From the NCBI GenBank assembly GCA_023256475.1, contig JAGDXP010000015.1:1-43070 (forward strand): 43,070 nucleotides of DNA, written 5' to 3'. Shown here in pieces: positions 8,730-18,128 of the stretch (its first letter is position 1; each line of letters begins with the position of its first letter). The position numbers and the translations under genes are program-made. The notes beneath the pieces were generated by a model, which saw only the letters and a list, made by a program, of their open reading frames with translations, was not told where the DNA came from and made no database searches. Source of the DNA: Thermoplasmata archaeon (GTDB taxonomy: Archaea > Thermoplasmatota > Thermoplasmata > Thermoplasmatales > GCA-001856825).

Positions 8730-9705
8730 GATTGGCCTCCTCCCTGAATTCCCTAAACTTATTGTATGCGTCCCCATTTAATAAAGTACTCTCTGCCTCC
8801 TTCATTCCCTCAGATATGGTTCTGATATCATTTTTCAGATACATTACTGCAGCAGAGTTCAGACATATACTTTTTGATACAATTGGCGGAGATCTATTGC
8901 TCAAAATTGTTTCTAAATCCAGTACCTGATCAGTCAATTGTCCAACTTCATTTCCAAAATCCAGTTCCATTTTCTCACTCTTCCCATCTCTCACAATGAC
9001 TGCCACATTCTTAGTTCCATAAATTAGTTCATCCACTCCCACTGTGGAATGTGCGAAAATGAAGTTTCTCTCGGGGAGCATCTTGCCAACCTCCGAAAGT
9101 ACTTCGAGAGCTGACATATCGGATACTCCCATCAACTGATAATTCACTCTAGCTGGATTGAGAAATGGACCAATTTTATTGAAAATGGTTCTGAAACCTA
9201 AACTCCTTCTAATCTGAGAAACCTTGCCAACAGCTGGATGATATAATTGGGCGAATAGGAAAACCACACCGGTTTTCTTAAAAACATCGTACGCTCTCTC
9301 AGGATCCAACCTGATATTCACACCTGCTTTCTCCAATGAATCGGCACTACCCTGACTGTGTGTGAAGGATCTGTTGCCATGCTTCACAATTTTATATCCC
9401 ATACCTGCCAGTACGAAGCTCGATGCAGTGGAAATATTTCCGATCTTAATCTTCCCTCCTCCGGTGCCAGCTAGGTCAATTCCTTCTGGAATTCTGGGGA
9501 ATTCAACCATCTTTTTAGAATACGATTCTATGAATCCATATATTTCCTCCTTACTCTCGCTTCTCATACTCATCATGGATAGGGCTGCGGAGACCTTTAT
9601 GGCATCAAATCCATCCGAAGCTATGTAATCTGCTAGGAAGATTGATTCTTGGATGTTTAGATTTTCTCGTGCCACCAGTTTTTTCAATATATCATCGATT
9701 GTCAT
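8719..9705 (-). CDS. trpD: anthranilate phosphoribosyltransferase
   Basis: Transfers phosphoribose from PRPP to anthranilate. The 328-residue protein shows the PRPP loop GTGGGKIKIGNISTASS (canonical GTGGD, with Asp replaced by Gly), KHGNRSFTHSQGSADSLEKAG and IGPFLNPA. The ATG overlaps the trpG stop by 4 bp. A strong GGAGGAGGT ribosome site stands directly before the start. Only the phosphoribosyltransferase is present, with no fused glutaminase, since TrpG is separate. Confidence 0.96.
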   Translation of the reverse strand: MTIDDILKKLVARENLNIQESIFLADYIASDGFDAIKVSAALSMMSMRSESKEEIYGFIESYSKKMVEFPRIPEGIDLAGTGGGKIKIGNISTASSFVLAGMGYKIVKHGNRSFTHSQGSADSLEKAGVNIRLDPERAYDVFKKTGVVFLFAQLYHPAVGKVSQIRRSLGFRTIFNKIGPFLNPARVNYQLMGVSDMSALEVLSEVGKMLPERNFIFAHSTVGVDELIYGTKNVAVIVRDGKSEKMELDFGNEVGQLTDQVLDLETILSNRSPPIVSKSICLNSAAVMYLKNDIRTISEGMKEAESTLLNGDAYNKFREFREEANRAR

Positions 9706-10271
9706 CCTACCTCCTCCAGAAAATTCCTCATTATTTCCTTACCAAATTCCGTCAATATGGATTCGGGGTGGAATTGTACACCGAAATGAGGAAATTTAGA
9801 ATGCTTGATTGCCATGATCTCACCATCATCTGATACCCCGAGAATCTCGAGTTCATTGGGTAAACTAGATTTTTCTATTACCAGGGAGTGATACCTCCCT
9901 CCGTAGAAATGCGGTAAACCCTTAAAGATAGATTTGCCTGAATGAACAATTAATGATCTCTTTCCATGCATTATTCTAGAAGATTGAACTATATTACCCC
10001 CATAAACATGCCCTATGATCTGATGCCCCAGGCAAACGCCAAATATGGGCTTATCAGGGTAATTTTTTACAACTTCTTCTGATATCCCTACATCCCTTTT
10101 AATACCCGGCCTACCTGGACCGGGAGAAATGAAAACTACATCATATTTCTCTATCTCACTCAATTCCAATTGGTCATTTCTTTTAACTTTAATTTCCTTG
10201 AATAGGGGAGCAACCAATTGATAGAGATTGTATGTGAAGGAATCGTAATTATCGATTAGCAACGCCCTCAT
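9702..10271 (-). CDS. trpG: anthranilate synthase glutamine amidotransferase subunit
   Basis: Supplies ammonia from glutamine to TrpE. The class I amidotransferase triad is visible: nucleophile Cys80 in FGVCLGHQ, and His/Glu in QFHPESILTEFG near residue 170. The oxyanion region SPGPGRPG is present. At 189 residues it is a stand-alone domain. It overlaps trpE by 4 bp upstream and trpD by 4 bp downstream, with GGAGGGATT before the start. In some organisms this subunit is shared with p-aminobenzoate synthase; no pabB is seen here. Confidence 0.96.
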   Translation of the reverse strand: MRALLIDNYDSFTYNLYQLVAPLFKEIKVKRNDQLELSEIEKYDVVFISPGPGRPGIKRDVGISEEVVKNYPDKPIFGVCLGHQIIGHVYGGNIVQSSRIMHGKRSLIVHSGKSIFKGLPHFYGGRYHSLVIEKSSLPNELEILGVSDDGEIMAIKHSKFPHFGVQFHPESILTEFGKEIMRNFLEEVG

Positions 10272-11341
10272 ATCACAATCCCTCCTATTGAAGACTTAAG
10301 CTTATTTACGGTTTCAATGTATTCAAGCTCCGGGATTGAATCCAGCACTATACCAGCGCCTGCCTGCGCGTAACATTGATCATCTATGCAATATACGGAT
10401 CTAATATTGATTGCAAAATCCCATTTATCTGGCTTCAGTATTCCCACGGAGCCGGCATATGGGCCCCTTGGGTATTCTTCAAGCCTGTCGATAATCTCCA
10501 TGGCTCTTAATTTTGGAGCCCCGGATACAGTGCCAGCTGGAAATAGTGAATCATGTATATTCACTCTGGATAGATAGGGCAGTGGCTCTCCTACCACAGT
10601 GCTTACAATATGTGCGATACCTCTATATTTTTTAATTTTAAGATACTCATCTACCCTGACGCTCCCGATCTTTGAAATCCTTCCTATGTCATTCCTCGCA
10701 AGGTCCACCAGCATATTATGCTCTGCCAGATCCTTCTCACTGCTCAAAAGATATGAATCCTTAAAATCTTCAGTGATGTGATGAGTGCCAGCTATGGGGT
10801 TTGTGGTGACCACATTATCTGATATTGAAACGAGCTTTTCTGGAGATGTTCCAAATGCGGTAAATCTACCCCTTTTAAAATAAAAATTATATTGCGAAGG
10901 GTTCTTCTCTCTCATATCAAGAAACATTGAGAATTTAGATCCGTGCAGTCTAAAGGAAACTCTGTGGGAAATTACAACCTGAAATGCCTCCCCTTTCCTT
11001 ATCTCTTCCTTTATCTTTTTGACGTTCATTATAAAGGACTCCTTTGACGGCATTACAACCTCCTTGATTTCATAATTTGACTTTTTGAATTGACCACAGT
11101 TCATAATGCTTTTTGGTATCAGAACCGCGGACCTTGGAAATTCAGATGATCTCACATTTATATTCTCAATTTCGTTTATGTAATCGTAGGACAGAATTGC
11201 AAATCCAAATTGGTTTTTATCATTGAATTCCCTGAAATTATCAATTCTATTGATTTCCGTAGAGAAGATGGTGTTTTTATCCTGCCCATCAAAAGTTTCA
11301 AAGAAGAAAGAATCTTTAAAATCAAACTCCTCAGAGTCCAT
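10268..11341 (-). CDS. trpE: anthranilate synthase component I
   Basis: Converts chorismate plus ammonia to anthranilate. The chorismate-binding core is complete ([62 protein letters not shown]), but at about 357 residues the enzyme is shorter than most TrpE proteins because the N-terminal half is compact. A degenerate form of the tryptophan-binding LLES-X10-S motif is present as FFET (residues 13-16), ten residues, then Ser27, so feedback inhibition remains plausible. I use the ATG at 11341; a TTG at 11347 is also in frame. The start lies inside the end of lysC (11-bp overlap). PabB is the main alternative, but the trp context settles it. Confidence 0.94.
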   Translation of the reverse strand: MDSEEFDFKDSFFFETFDGQDKNTIFSTEINRIDNFREFNDKNQFGFAILSYDYINEIENINVRSSEFPRSAVLIPKSIMNCGQFKKSNYEIKEVVMPSKESFIMNVKKIKEEIRKGEAFQVVISHRVSFRLHGSKFSMFLDMREKNPSQYNFYFKRGRFTAFGTSPEKLVSISDNVVTTNPIAGTHHITEDFKDSYLLSSEKDLAEHNMLVDLARNDIGRISKIGSVRVDEYLKIKKYRGIAHIVSTVVGEPLPYLSRVNIHDSLFPAGTVSGAPKLRAMEIIDRLEEYPRGPYAGSVGILKPDKWDFAINIRSVYCIDDQCYAQAGAGIVLDSIPELEYIETVNKLKSSIGGIVI

Positions 11342-12644
11342 TTCCAACCATCTCGTGAATTGTCCTGACTAAATCTTCCTCTATGTCCTCATCGGCAGCC
11401 AGATAAATGCTTATTCCTGGTGAAGATATATTGGAAAAATATATCTTGTCAGGATATTTTTTAGACAGCTCCAGAATCATCAGATGAATTCTATTTTGCG
11501 TCTGAATGCTAAAATTGCCAACCACAGAAATTATGCAGGCGTTCTGGTGCAGCACCTTGTATTCGATCACCCTGGAAAAGGTTGAGAGAACCCTTTCAGC
11601 ATCCATTAGATTATCTCTAGATATTATTATGTTCAAGACGGAGAATGATGTGAAGTTCTGAATAATGTTAATTCCATTTTCGCTGAACTTGTTCAGAATG
11701 TTGAACAGTATGCCGGATATATTGGAAGCATCCGGAACTATTATTCTTAAAATCGATAATTTTCTCTTTGAAGTCACGAATATTTTATCGCCATTTGTTT
11801 CCGATATAATGGTTCCAGTTTTGCCATCGTTGAAATCCTTTATAACTATCCTGGCTCCTCCTTTCCTGGCTTCAAGTACCGCATAGGGATGGACTATCTT
11901 TGCTCCATAGGAGGACAGTTCATACGCCTGATCAAATGAAACATAGGAGACGAAATCAGGATTTTTAACCTTCTTAGGATCAGCCGTGAAGAATCCTGGT
12001 ACATCCTTGAAAAGCACTACCTCCTTTTCCCCCAATGCCCTGGCAACAAAGGCTGCGGTATAATCCGACCCATTTCTACCGAGAAGTGTAATATGGCCCT
12101 GTTCATCCACTCCATAGTATCCAGTTATTATGGGGACGCTTCCTTCATTTATTGTATCCCCTATTACTTTCTTCAGTGGTTCAATACTCGATTGTGAATC
12201 TATTATGGCATTATTAAAACCTTTGAAGGTCTTAATGCCCAGTTCCTCACTTTCTAGATTCTTGCTCTTTATTCCATTTGATTCTAGAAAGTACTTCAAC
12301 ATCAGGGCAGAAAATCTTTCTCCAAAGCTCTGTATATGCGATTCCAGGAATTTTGAATTCCTGTTAGTTGAGTAGATGGTCAATAGGGCTTTTAGAACGT
12401 TAACCTTCTCATTCAATTCCCTATAATAATTGACTTCAATCCCCTCGGGAAGTTTAATGTAATGCCTAGCAATTATTCCGTCTATATCTCCACCGCTGTT
12501 GGCAGCATCAATCAGTGAATCAGTAACACCCGATAATGCACTGACCACTATGATGGGATTGGGATAATTCTTGACGAATTCCAGAACCTTATTTAAGGAT
12601 GATTGACTTGTCAAACAGGATCCTCCAAATTTCAATACAGTCAT
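11331..12644 (-). CDS. lysC: aspartate kinase
   Basis: Phosphorylates L-aspartate, the first step towards aspartate semialdehyde. The kinase domain has VLKFGGSCL at the N-terminus, VVSALSGVTD, the catalytic and substrate loop LLGRNGSDYTAAFVARALG and VPGFFTADPKKV. A C-terminal ACT-type regulatory region (from about residue 290) follows, so amino-acid feedback is likely. A GGAGGG ribosome site lies 6 nt before the ATG. Its position between asd and trpE makes sense in an archaeon: aspartate semialdehyde is a direct substrate of ADH synthase at the head of this operon, and also feeds Lys, Thr and Met synthesis. Confidence 0.95.
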   Translation of the reverse strand: MTVLKFGGSCLTSQSSLNKVLEFVKNYPNPIIVVSALSGVTDSLIDAANSGGDIDGIIARHYIKLPEGIEVNYYRELNEKVNVLKALLTIYSTNRNSKFLESHIQSFGERFSALMLKYFLESNGIKSKNLESEELGIKTFKGFNNAIIDSQSSIEPLKKVIGDTINEGSVPIITGYYGVDEQGHITLLGRNGSDYTAAFVARALGEKEVVLFKDVPGFFTADPKKVKNPDFVSYVSFDQAYELSSYGAKIVHPYAVLEARKGGARIVIKDFNDGKTGTIISETNGDKIFVTSKRKLSILRIIVPDASNISGILFNILNKFSENGINIIQNFTSFSVLNIIISRDNLMDAERVLSTFSRVIEYKVLHQNACIISVVGNFSIQTQNRIHLMILELSKKYPDKIYFSNISSPGISIYLAADEDIEEDLVRTIHEMVGNGL

Positions 12645-13678
12645 AGATAACCCTCCTGCACAACAAATTCTCCATTCAGAACTGAACTACCTGCCGCACC
12701 TCTTATGAGATTGTTAACGAGGAATATGTAGGATAATCTATCCCCCCTTATCCTGAATCTACCCACTACGACAGGCATTCCCCGTGACAATCCATTTCCA
12801 GCTAGATAGTCCAACTCAGGCTGCGGTCTGTCCTTTTCAGTTCTGACTATTATTGGTTTTTCCGGTAAAAGATGCAATTTATCCCTTTTACCATCATACT
12901 TGAAATTCTCATACAATTCCTTAACATCGGATTCACTTAGTTCCTCCTTGAGCTTCAGAGTTACGCTACCCATGTGTGATTCTCTGGTTGGAACCCTTAA
13001 AGCAGTTGGATAAACTTCAACCTGGGATAAAGAAATGCCACCCTTTCCCATTTCACCCAAGATTTTCCTGGTTTCATTTTCAAGCTTATCCTCTTCCTTC
13101 TCTATATAGGGTACGATATTTGAAAGAATGTCCCATGAAGCAACACCAGGATAGCCGGCCCCCGAGACCGATTGTTGAGTCGTTACTATAACCTCTTTAA
13201 CATAACTCTTCAGAGGCGCCATGGATAGTACCAGACCAATGGTGCTGCAATTGCCATTGGCAATAATAAATCCCCTATCTCTGCTCACAAGCGATATGTG
13301 ATCCGAATTGACTTCTGGAATCAGTATTGGGACGTTTGGATCCATCCTGAAGGCTGAGGAATTTGTAATGACCTTCTTCCCGTTTTCAGCCATTTTTTTC
13401 TCAAATTCCCTTGCTACTTCTGTTGGAAGGGAGCTGAAAAACAGCTCAGAGTCGTCCTTCAATACGCTATCATCCAACCTTTCCACTTTAATATCAAGTA
13501 TTTCGCTCTTAATGCTGTAATCCTCTACCTTCAAGGTATCCCTAATTTTCTTGCCAGTGGAATGTTCACTGGCATATACCCTATTTATTTCGAAATAAGG
13601 GTGATTCCCCAATATCTGTAAAAATTTATTCCCCACAATTCCCGTAACTCCCAGTATTGATACCTTAATTTTTTCCAA
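12641..13678 (-). CDS. asd: aspartate-semialdehyde dehydrogenase
   Basis: NADPH-dependent reduction of aspartyl phosphate to aspartate semialdehyde. The Rossmann motif VSILGVTGIVGNKF is at the N-terminus, the catalytic Cys is in IIANGNCSTIGLVLS (about residue 144), and the substrate Arg/His element is ALRVPTRESHMGS. I place the start at the TTG at 13678 (MEKIKVSILG): a perfect GGAGGTGA Shine-Dalgarno (complement of 13684-13691) precedes it by 5 nt, whereas the in-frame GTG at 13687 lies inside that ribosome site. It overlaps the end of aroC by 14 bp and lysC by 4 bp. With lysC it makes the four-carbon precursor used by ADH synthase. Confidence 0.94.
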   Translation of the reverse strand: MEKIKVSILGVTGIVGNKFLQILGNHPYFEINRVYASEHSTGKKIRDTLKVEDYSIKSEILDIKVERLDDSVLKDDSELFFSSLPTEVAREFEKKMAENGKKVITNSSAFRMDPNVPILIPEVNSDHISLVSRDRGFIIANGNCSTIGLVLSMAPLKSYVKEVIVTTQQSVSGAGYPGVASWDILSNIVPYIEKEEDKLENETRKILGEMGKGGISLSQVEVYPTALRVPTRESHMGSVTLKLKEELSESDVKELYENFKYDGKRDKLHLLPEKPIIVRTEKDRPQPELDYLAGNGLSRGMPVVVGRFRIRGDRLSYIFLVNNLIRGAAGSSVLNGEFVVQEGYL

Positions 13679-14753
13679 TAATCTCACCTCCGTTAAAAGC
13701 CAATAGGAAATCAGTGATTGCTATGCAAGCCACAGATTCCATAATTGGAACTACTCTGGGCACTATGCAAGGATCATGCCTGCCCTTGATGACTATGGTT
13801 TCATTCTTCATTTCCTTCAGATTAACCGTATTTTGAGCCTTTGGAATTGAAGATGTGGGTCTCACGGCAACCCGAAACACCACAGGATTTCCATTGCTCA
13901 GTCCACCATTTATTCCTCCATTGTGGTTGGATTTCAGCAATATATTTCCTGAATTATCAAGATAGAGCTGATCATTGAATTCAGAACCCTTCAACAATGT
14001 GCCCTGGAATCCATCTCCAAATTCTATACCCTTGATCCCAGGTACCGAAAATGCGAGCGCGGATATTTCTGATTCCATGGAAGAAAAGAATGGTTCTCCC
14101 AGACCAACGGGAAGGCCATAAATGACAGTTTCTACAATTCCACCTATGCTATCGCCCTCTCTCCTCACGCTCAAAATTCTTTCCATCATTTTTGAATAGG
14201 CTTCAGCTGATAGGACCCTAAGATCGTTGTCGTATCTTCTCTCAAGCTGCTCTAATGAGTATTGATTTGAATCCCTTATATCCCCTATGGATAGAACCCT
14301 TGAATAGCATCTTATTCCTGCATCTTCGAGTAATGGAGCGAGCAATCCTCCTGCAGCTACTAAGGGTGCTGTCATTCTCCCTGAGAACTGGCCGCCTCCT
14401 CTACTGTCATTGAACCCCTTATACCTGACATGGGCAGGATAATCTGCATGTCCGGGCCTGGGCTTTATGAATATTTCATCGTAATCATTTGATCTTACAT
14501 CTTCATTTTTAATCAAGATGGTCAATGGTGTCCCATCGGTTAACCCATTGAAGCCTCCTATGATTTCGAACTCATCTCTTTCAACCCTTGCAGTATTGAT
14601 AATTGGCTTTGGCCTCCTGTAGCCCAAATATCTTGCAATACTTTCAACATCAATTTTTAGACCTGGGGGTAAGCCATCCAGTGTTATTCCAACATACTTA
14701 TCGTGGCTCTTGCCGAATATCACTATCTTCAAATAATTTCCAAAAATATTCAT
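13665..14753 (-). CDS. aroC: chorismate synthase
   Basis: FMN-dependent trans-elimination of phosphate from EPSP to give chorismate. The 362 residues show the N-terminal GKSHDKYVGITLDGLPPGL (usual SHG is SHD), RPGHADYPAHVRYKGFNDSRGGGQFSGR split across the active site, and the late NGGINGGLSNG block and RHDPCIVPR. The ATG overlaps the aroA stop by 4 bp, with AGGTGATA six nt before it. This is the last shared step before the tryptophan branch. Confidence 0.96.
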   Translation of the reverse strand: MNIFGNYLKIVIFGKSHDKYVGITLDGLPPGLKIDVESIARYLGYRRPKPIINTARVERDEFEIIGGFNGLTDGTPLTILIKNEDVRSNDYDEIFIKPRPGHADYPAHVRYKGFNDSRGGGQFSGRMTAPLVAAGGLLAPLLEDAGIRCYSRVLSIGDIRDSNQYSLEQLERRYDNDLRVLSAEAYSKMMERILSVRREGDSIGGIVETVIYGLPVGLGEPFFSSMESEISALAFSVPGIKGIEFGDGFQGTLLKGSEFNDQLYLDNSGNILLKSNHNGGINGGLSNGNPVVFRVAVRPTSSIPKAQNTVNLKEMKNETIVIKGRHDPCIVPRVVPIMESVACIAITDFLLAFNGGEIIGKN

Positions 14754-15997
14754 CCGGATATCACCTTTAAATCATCTAAAAACCCTGGGTATGAAACTTT
14801 ATAGGCCTCAAAATTCTCTATACTAACTCCCTCTACCGAAGCCAATCCTGCTATTGCAGCAGACATGGCAATTCTATGATCTCCGTGACTATTGACATGA
14901 CCACCCCTTATAATTCCGCCAGAAACAATCAGCGAGTTATTCTCTAATCTGGCATTCACTCCCATACTTTTGAGCATTTCCAGTGTAGTGAGCAATCTGT
15001 TGCTTTCCTTATAAGCCAGCGATTCAGACCCTATGAGTCTGACAACACCTTCCTTACTCGCAGCGAGAACGGCCATGATGGGAAATAAGTCAGGTGTGCT
15101 TCTGAGATCTACTGTGTCACCGCACAGCTTACTAGGCCTTATCTCGATGATCTCACCCTTTACGTCAATATTGGCACACATTTGTTTGAGAATATCTATT
15201 ATCCTGCTGTCAGGCTGATACAGCTCTGAACTAAGGTTCTTGATCTTTATGCTCGAATTGGTGATCAATGCTGCAACCATGAAGAAAGCAGCTGAAGAAA
15301 AGTCCCCGGGAATAATGAACTTATCAATTAGCCTCTCCGATTTTCCCAAATAGAATATGCTTCTATCTCTAAGTGAATAATTTATTCCGACCTTCTGGAG
15401 CATCTGGACTGTTGTGATAAGATAACCCATGGAATCTGGTTCTTTCTCAAAAGCTATTCTGAAACCTTTGTCCAGTTTTAACGATGCTATAAGCATTCCT
15501 GAGATAAATTGCGTGGATTTTATACCTCCGATTCTAAGATCAAAACTGCTTATAGGCCCTCTAATTCTTATAGGAAAGTATCCTTTTTTATCTGTAAATT
15601 CTAAGATTCCCCCGACGTGTTTTGTAATCAATTCAGCATCATCCATTGGTCTATTTCTGAGAGATTCATCACCGGTTATGTCGTTAAATTCTCTACCCAA
15701 TAAAGATAGAGCCGCTGAAAATCTAGCTGTAGTCCCACTGTTTCCGGCATCTATTACGATTCCGGTTCTTGGTTCCTCAATTGGCTGTACTTCCATCTCT
15801 CCATTTCCAATTGTAACCCTGGATCCTAATTTTTCAACAGCCTTAATCGAACTAATGCAATCCAGGGAGTTGGAAAAATTCTTTATGGAGCCACCTTTAA
15901 GGGAGCTTATAAATATGGCTCTGTGAGTGATATACTTGGAGGGTGGGGCTACCATTTCACCGGAGAATCCTTCAATGGGTTCAACAAAATACTCCAT
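14750..15997 (-). CDS. aroA: EPSP synthase (3-phosphoshikimate 1-carboxyvinyltransferase)
   Basis: Joins phosphoenolpyruvate to shikimate 3-phosphate. The two-domain fold is supported by PPSKYITHRAIF near the N-terminus, DAGNSGTTARF (PEP/glyphosate loop region), LRNRPMDDA, IPGDFSSAAFFM, KESNRL and the terminal HGDHRIAMSAA. The 415-residue length is normal. Its ATG abuts the aroK stop with no gap, with GGAG in GGAGCTGAG upstream. Confidence 0.96.
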   Translation of the reverse strand: MEYFVEPIEGFSGEMVAPPSKYITHRAIFISSLKGGSIKNFSNSLDCISSIKAVEKLGSRVTIGNGEMEVQPIEEPRTGIVIDAGNSGTTARFSAALSLLGREFNDITGDESLRNRPMDDAELITKHVGGILEFTDKKGYFPIRIRGPISSFDLRIGGIKSTQFISGMLIASLKLDKGFRIAFEKEPDSMGYLITTVQMLQKVGINYSLRDRSIFYLGKSERLIDKFIIPGDFSSAAFFMVAALITNSSIKIKNLSSELYQPDSRIIDILKQMCANIDVKGEIIEIRPSKLCGDTVDLRSTPDLFPIMAVLAASKEGVVRLIGSESLAYKESNRLLTTLEMLKSMGVNARLENNSLIVSGGIIRGGHVNSHGDHRIAMSAAIAGLASVEGVSIENFEAYKVSYPGFLDDLKVISG

Positions 15998-16801
15998 CTA
16001 TCTCAGCTCCGTTAGAATATAATTTCCATTTTGCTTGAAGAAAGAAGCGATATAACTCTGATTTTCTTCATCAATAGAATCAGCAATGGCATAGAATGAT
16101 GGCCCTGTACCTGTAAATCCTGCGATCTTTACACCCGGAATACTTGAAAGTGTTTCAATTATGGAAAAATCATATCCATAGACATTGCTCACCGCTCTGG
16201 AATTCTCAAGAGCTGCCTTTTTGAGATTCAAGTCGAATGCATATTTCAAAGCTATCTTTCCCAAGAATTGCTGTGTTCTGAACTCATCCAATTCTGCATT
16301 CCTTTTTCTGGTATTCGGTATGCTTATGTAGACTTTATTTTTTGAAATGGAGAATCTATCTACTATCTCAAATCTCTCATTGTTAACGAAATTAAGGCCT
16401 CCAAAGTGACATGAAATGGCATCGTCCATAGCACCGGTATATGAAATTCCATATTTCTTAGAATAAACGCATGAATCAACTATGGTTTGCATAATTGATT
16501 TATTCGACCCACTGTACTGTCGCAGTGCCCTTAATACTGCAAGGCTAACAGCACTGCTGCTTTTCAGGCCAACCCCGGGTGGAATTTCTGAATTTATTGA
16601 GAAATTGAAGCTTCTCGCATCCATATTCTCCTCTTTCGCTATCATTGTAATTAATTCATGGCTTTCATTTCTGTTGTTGAATACTTTACCCTCCCCGGCT
16701 TCGATAGAGACCTTTAATGGCAAATTGATTCCGACAGTTACGCCAATTCCGTTAAAGAGGGCAGAAACAACAGTCAGTGCTGAGTGTTCAACTACTTCCA
16801 T
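15998..16801 (-). CDS. aroK: archaeal shikimate kinase (GHMP family)
   Basis: Phosphorylates shikimate using the archaeal GHMP-kinase fold, not the bacterial P-loop type. The ATP-binding motif EIPPGVGLKSSSAVSLAVLR and the C-terminal GFTGTGPSFYAI are clear. I start at the ATG at 16801 (MEVVEHSALTV), because GAGGGTGAT lies just upstream; in-frame ATG 16807 and GTG 16810 sit inside that ribosome site. It overlaps the end of the AroD-AroE gene by 14 bp. Homoserine kinase has the same fold, but the location between aroE and aroA is decisive. Confidence 0.94.
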   Translation of the reverse strand: MEVVEHSALTVVSALFNGIGVTVGINLPLKVSIEAGEGKVFNNRNESHELITMIAKEENMDARSFNFSINSEIPPGVGLKSSSAVSLAVLRALRQYSGSNKSIMQTIVDSCVYSKKYGISYTGAMDDAISCHFGGLNFVNNERFEIVDRFSISKNKVYISIPNTRKRNAELDEFRTQQFLGKIALKYAFDLNLKKAALENSRAVSNVYGYDFSIIETLSSIPGVKIAGFTGTGPSFYAIADSIDEENQSYIASFFKQNGNYILTELR

Positions 16802-18128
16802 GATCATCACCCTCTAGAATTTCTAAAATCTCTTTAGGACTTACCTGAAGACCGAACCAATACTTGATATTGAAAGATGCCTGTGTGGCTAGGATTTGCT
16901 TGCCGGAGATAAACTGGATATTCCTTCTCTCAGCAAATTCCTGAAATACTGTTTTATCCTCCGAATATGGGAAGTCTATAATGGCATCAAATACTGAATC
17001 AGAGATAATATCAGGTAGCTTTCCAGCCTGGTACATCCCTACTGGAGTGGAGTTAATTAACACATCAAATTCAGCCGGCTGCTCAGCAATTTTTGCTCCA
17101 TATTTATTTGAAAAAACCTTAACTTTATCGAGATTCCTACCTATGACATATAGCTCGGAATTTGGAAATGCCATAATAGAAGTAATGGCACTTGCACCAT
17201 TCCCGTAAATTAAAACTTTCTCTGGTTTCTTGTTTCCAATCAAATATTTGATAGCCTCCAAGTCTGTGTTCCTTATCTCAACGTTCCCCTTCAATTTAAC
17301 AAAATTAACTGGATGGATTCCATCATGGAACATTCTTGAAGCATCCAGTTTAAATGGAACCGTAAAATTTAAGCCTGCAATCCCCACCTCCCTAGCAATT
17401 TTGATGAAATAATCGAAATCCATTGGATTTATTTCAAAATTCAAGTATATTGCCTTAATTCCATATCTTGAGAAAATTTTATCGTAGATCATCTTGGAAA
17501 GAGACTTAGTTAATGGATTCCCAACCAGGCCATAGACTTCGTAATTCTTTATTTTTATTGCCTCCTCAACGGAAAATTGACCCGGTGCAGTTTTCCTTCC
17601 TACATATGAATAATTGATCCCCTCTCCCTTGATTGCGTAAAATCTTGTTATTTTGTACTTCTCACCCATCCTGAAGAAGGTTGCATTTAGGTTTGAAATT
17701 TCATTTCTAAGCTCGTAATAATCTCTTAAATTACCCCTTTTCAACACTATTTTTAGCTTGTATGCAGACACGCTACCATCCCTTATCAGGTTCCTAATTT
17801 CCTTCTTTGAACTGGTATGAATTGAAATTAGCAATTTGTCTGGAGGTATACCAATATCCTTTCTGTGGGAGATAAAATAGCGGTAGTCCAAATCTATCAT
17901 ATCATAATCTTCTGTAATCTCAGGATCAGTTTCCAAAAGTGATGGGGCTTCATTTTTAAGTGTCAAAATCTTTAATCCGGGATAACTGGCAACAATTTCA
18001 GCATCAGGTAGTTCCGAAGGAAGGCTGTCCAGTCTTATCTCTAGCCCATCTATATTACTATCCGATCCGATTTTTAATTCTCTGCGAAGGTTATTATTGT
18101 TTGAAAATAAAATGGATCTGATAATCAT
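16788..18128 (-). CDS. aroDE: bifunctional 3-dehydroquinate dehydratase (type I) / shikimate dehydrogenase fusion
   Basis: One 446-residue chain carries two consecutive enzymes. Residues 1-195 are a type I DHQ dehydratase: GLEIRLDSL with Glu30, the catalytic His104 in LLISIHTSS, the Schiff-base Lys most likely Lys126 in YKLKIVL, and TAPGQFS. Residues about 197-446 are shikimate dehydrogenase: YGLVGNPLTKSLSK (substrate Ser209/Ser211), NFTVPFK with catalytic Lys260, NTD with Asp289, and the NADP-binding IYGNGASA. Some consensus residues differ (for example no His-Asn after SLS). No stop or frameshift separates the halves. It overlaps DHQ synthase II by 4 bp. AroDE fusions are well known in plants and Chlamydia; separate genes are the rule I know in archaea. 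Confidence 0.94.
   Translation of the reverse strand: MIIRSILFSNNNNLRRELKIGSDSNIDGLEIRLDSLPSELPDAEIVASYPGLKILTLKNEAPSLLETDPEITEDYDMIDLDYRYFISHRKDIGIPPDKLLISIHTSSKKEIRNLIRDGSVSAYKLKIVLKRGNLRDYYELRNEISNLNATFFRMGEKYKITRFYAIKGEGINYSYVGRKTAPGQFSVEEAIKIKNYEVYGLVGNPLTKSLSKMIYDKIFSRYGIKAIYLNFEINPMDFDYFIKIAREVGIAGLNFTVPFKLDASRMFHDGIHPVNFVKLKGNVEIRNTDLEAIKYLIGNKKPEKVLIYGNGASAITSIMAFPNSELYVIGRNLDKVKVFSNKYGAKIAEQPAEFDVLINSTPVGMYQAGKLPDIISDSVFDAIIDFPYSEDKTVFQEFAERRNIQFISGKQILATQASFNIKYWFGLQVSPKEILEILEGDDHGSS

Noticed and set aside
15429-15926. 165-codon open frame on the plus strand inside aroA
   Set aside because: It lies wholly antisense to a conserved gene with all EPSP synthase motifs, has no promoter or ribosome site, and its composition mirrors the real gene's codon bias.
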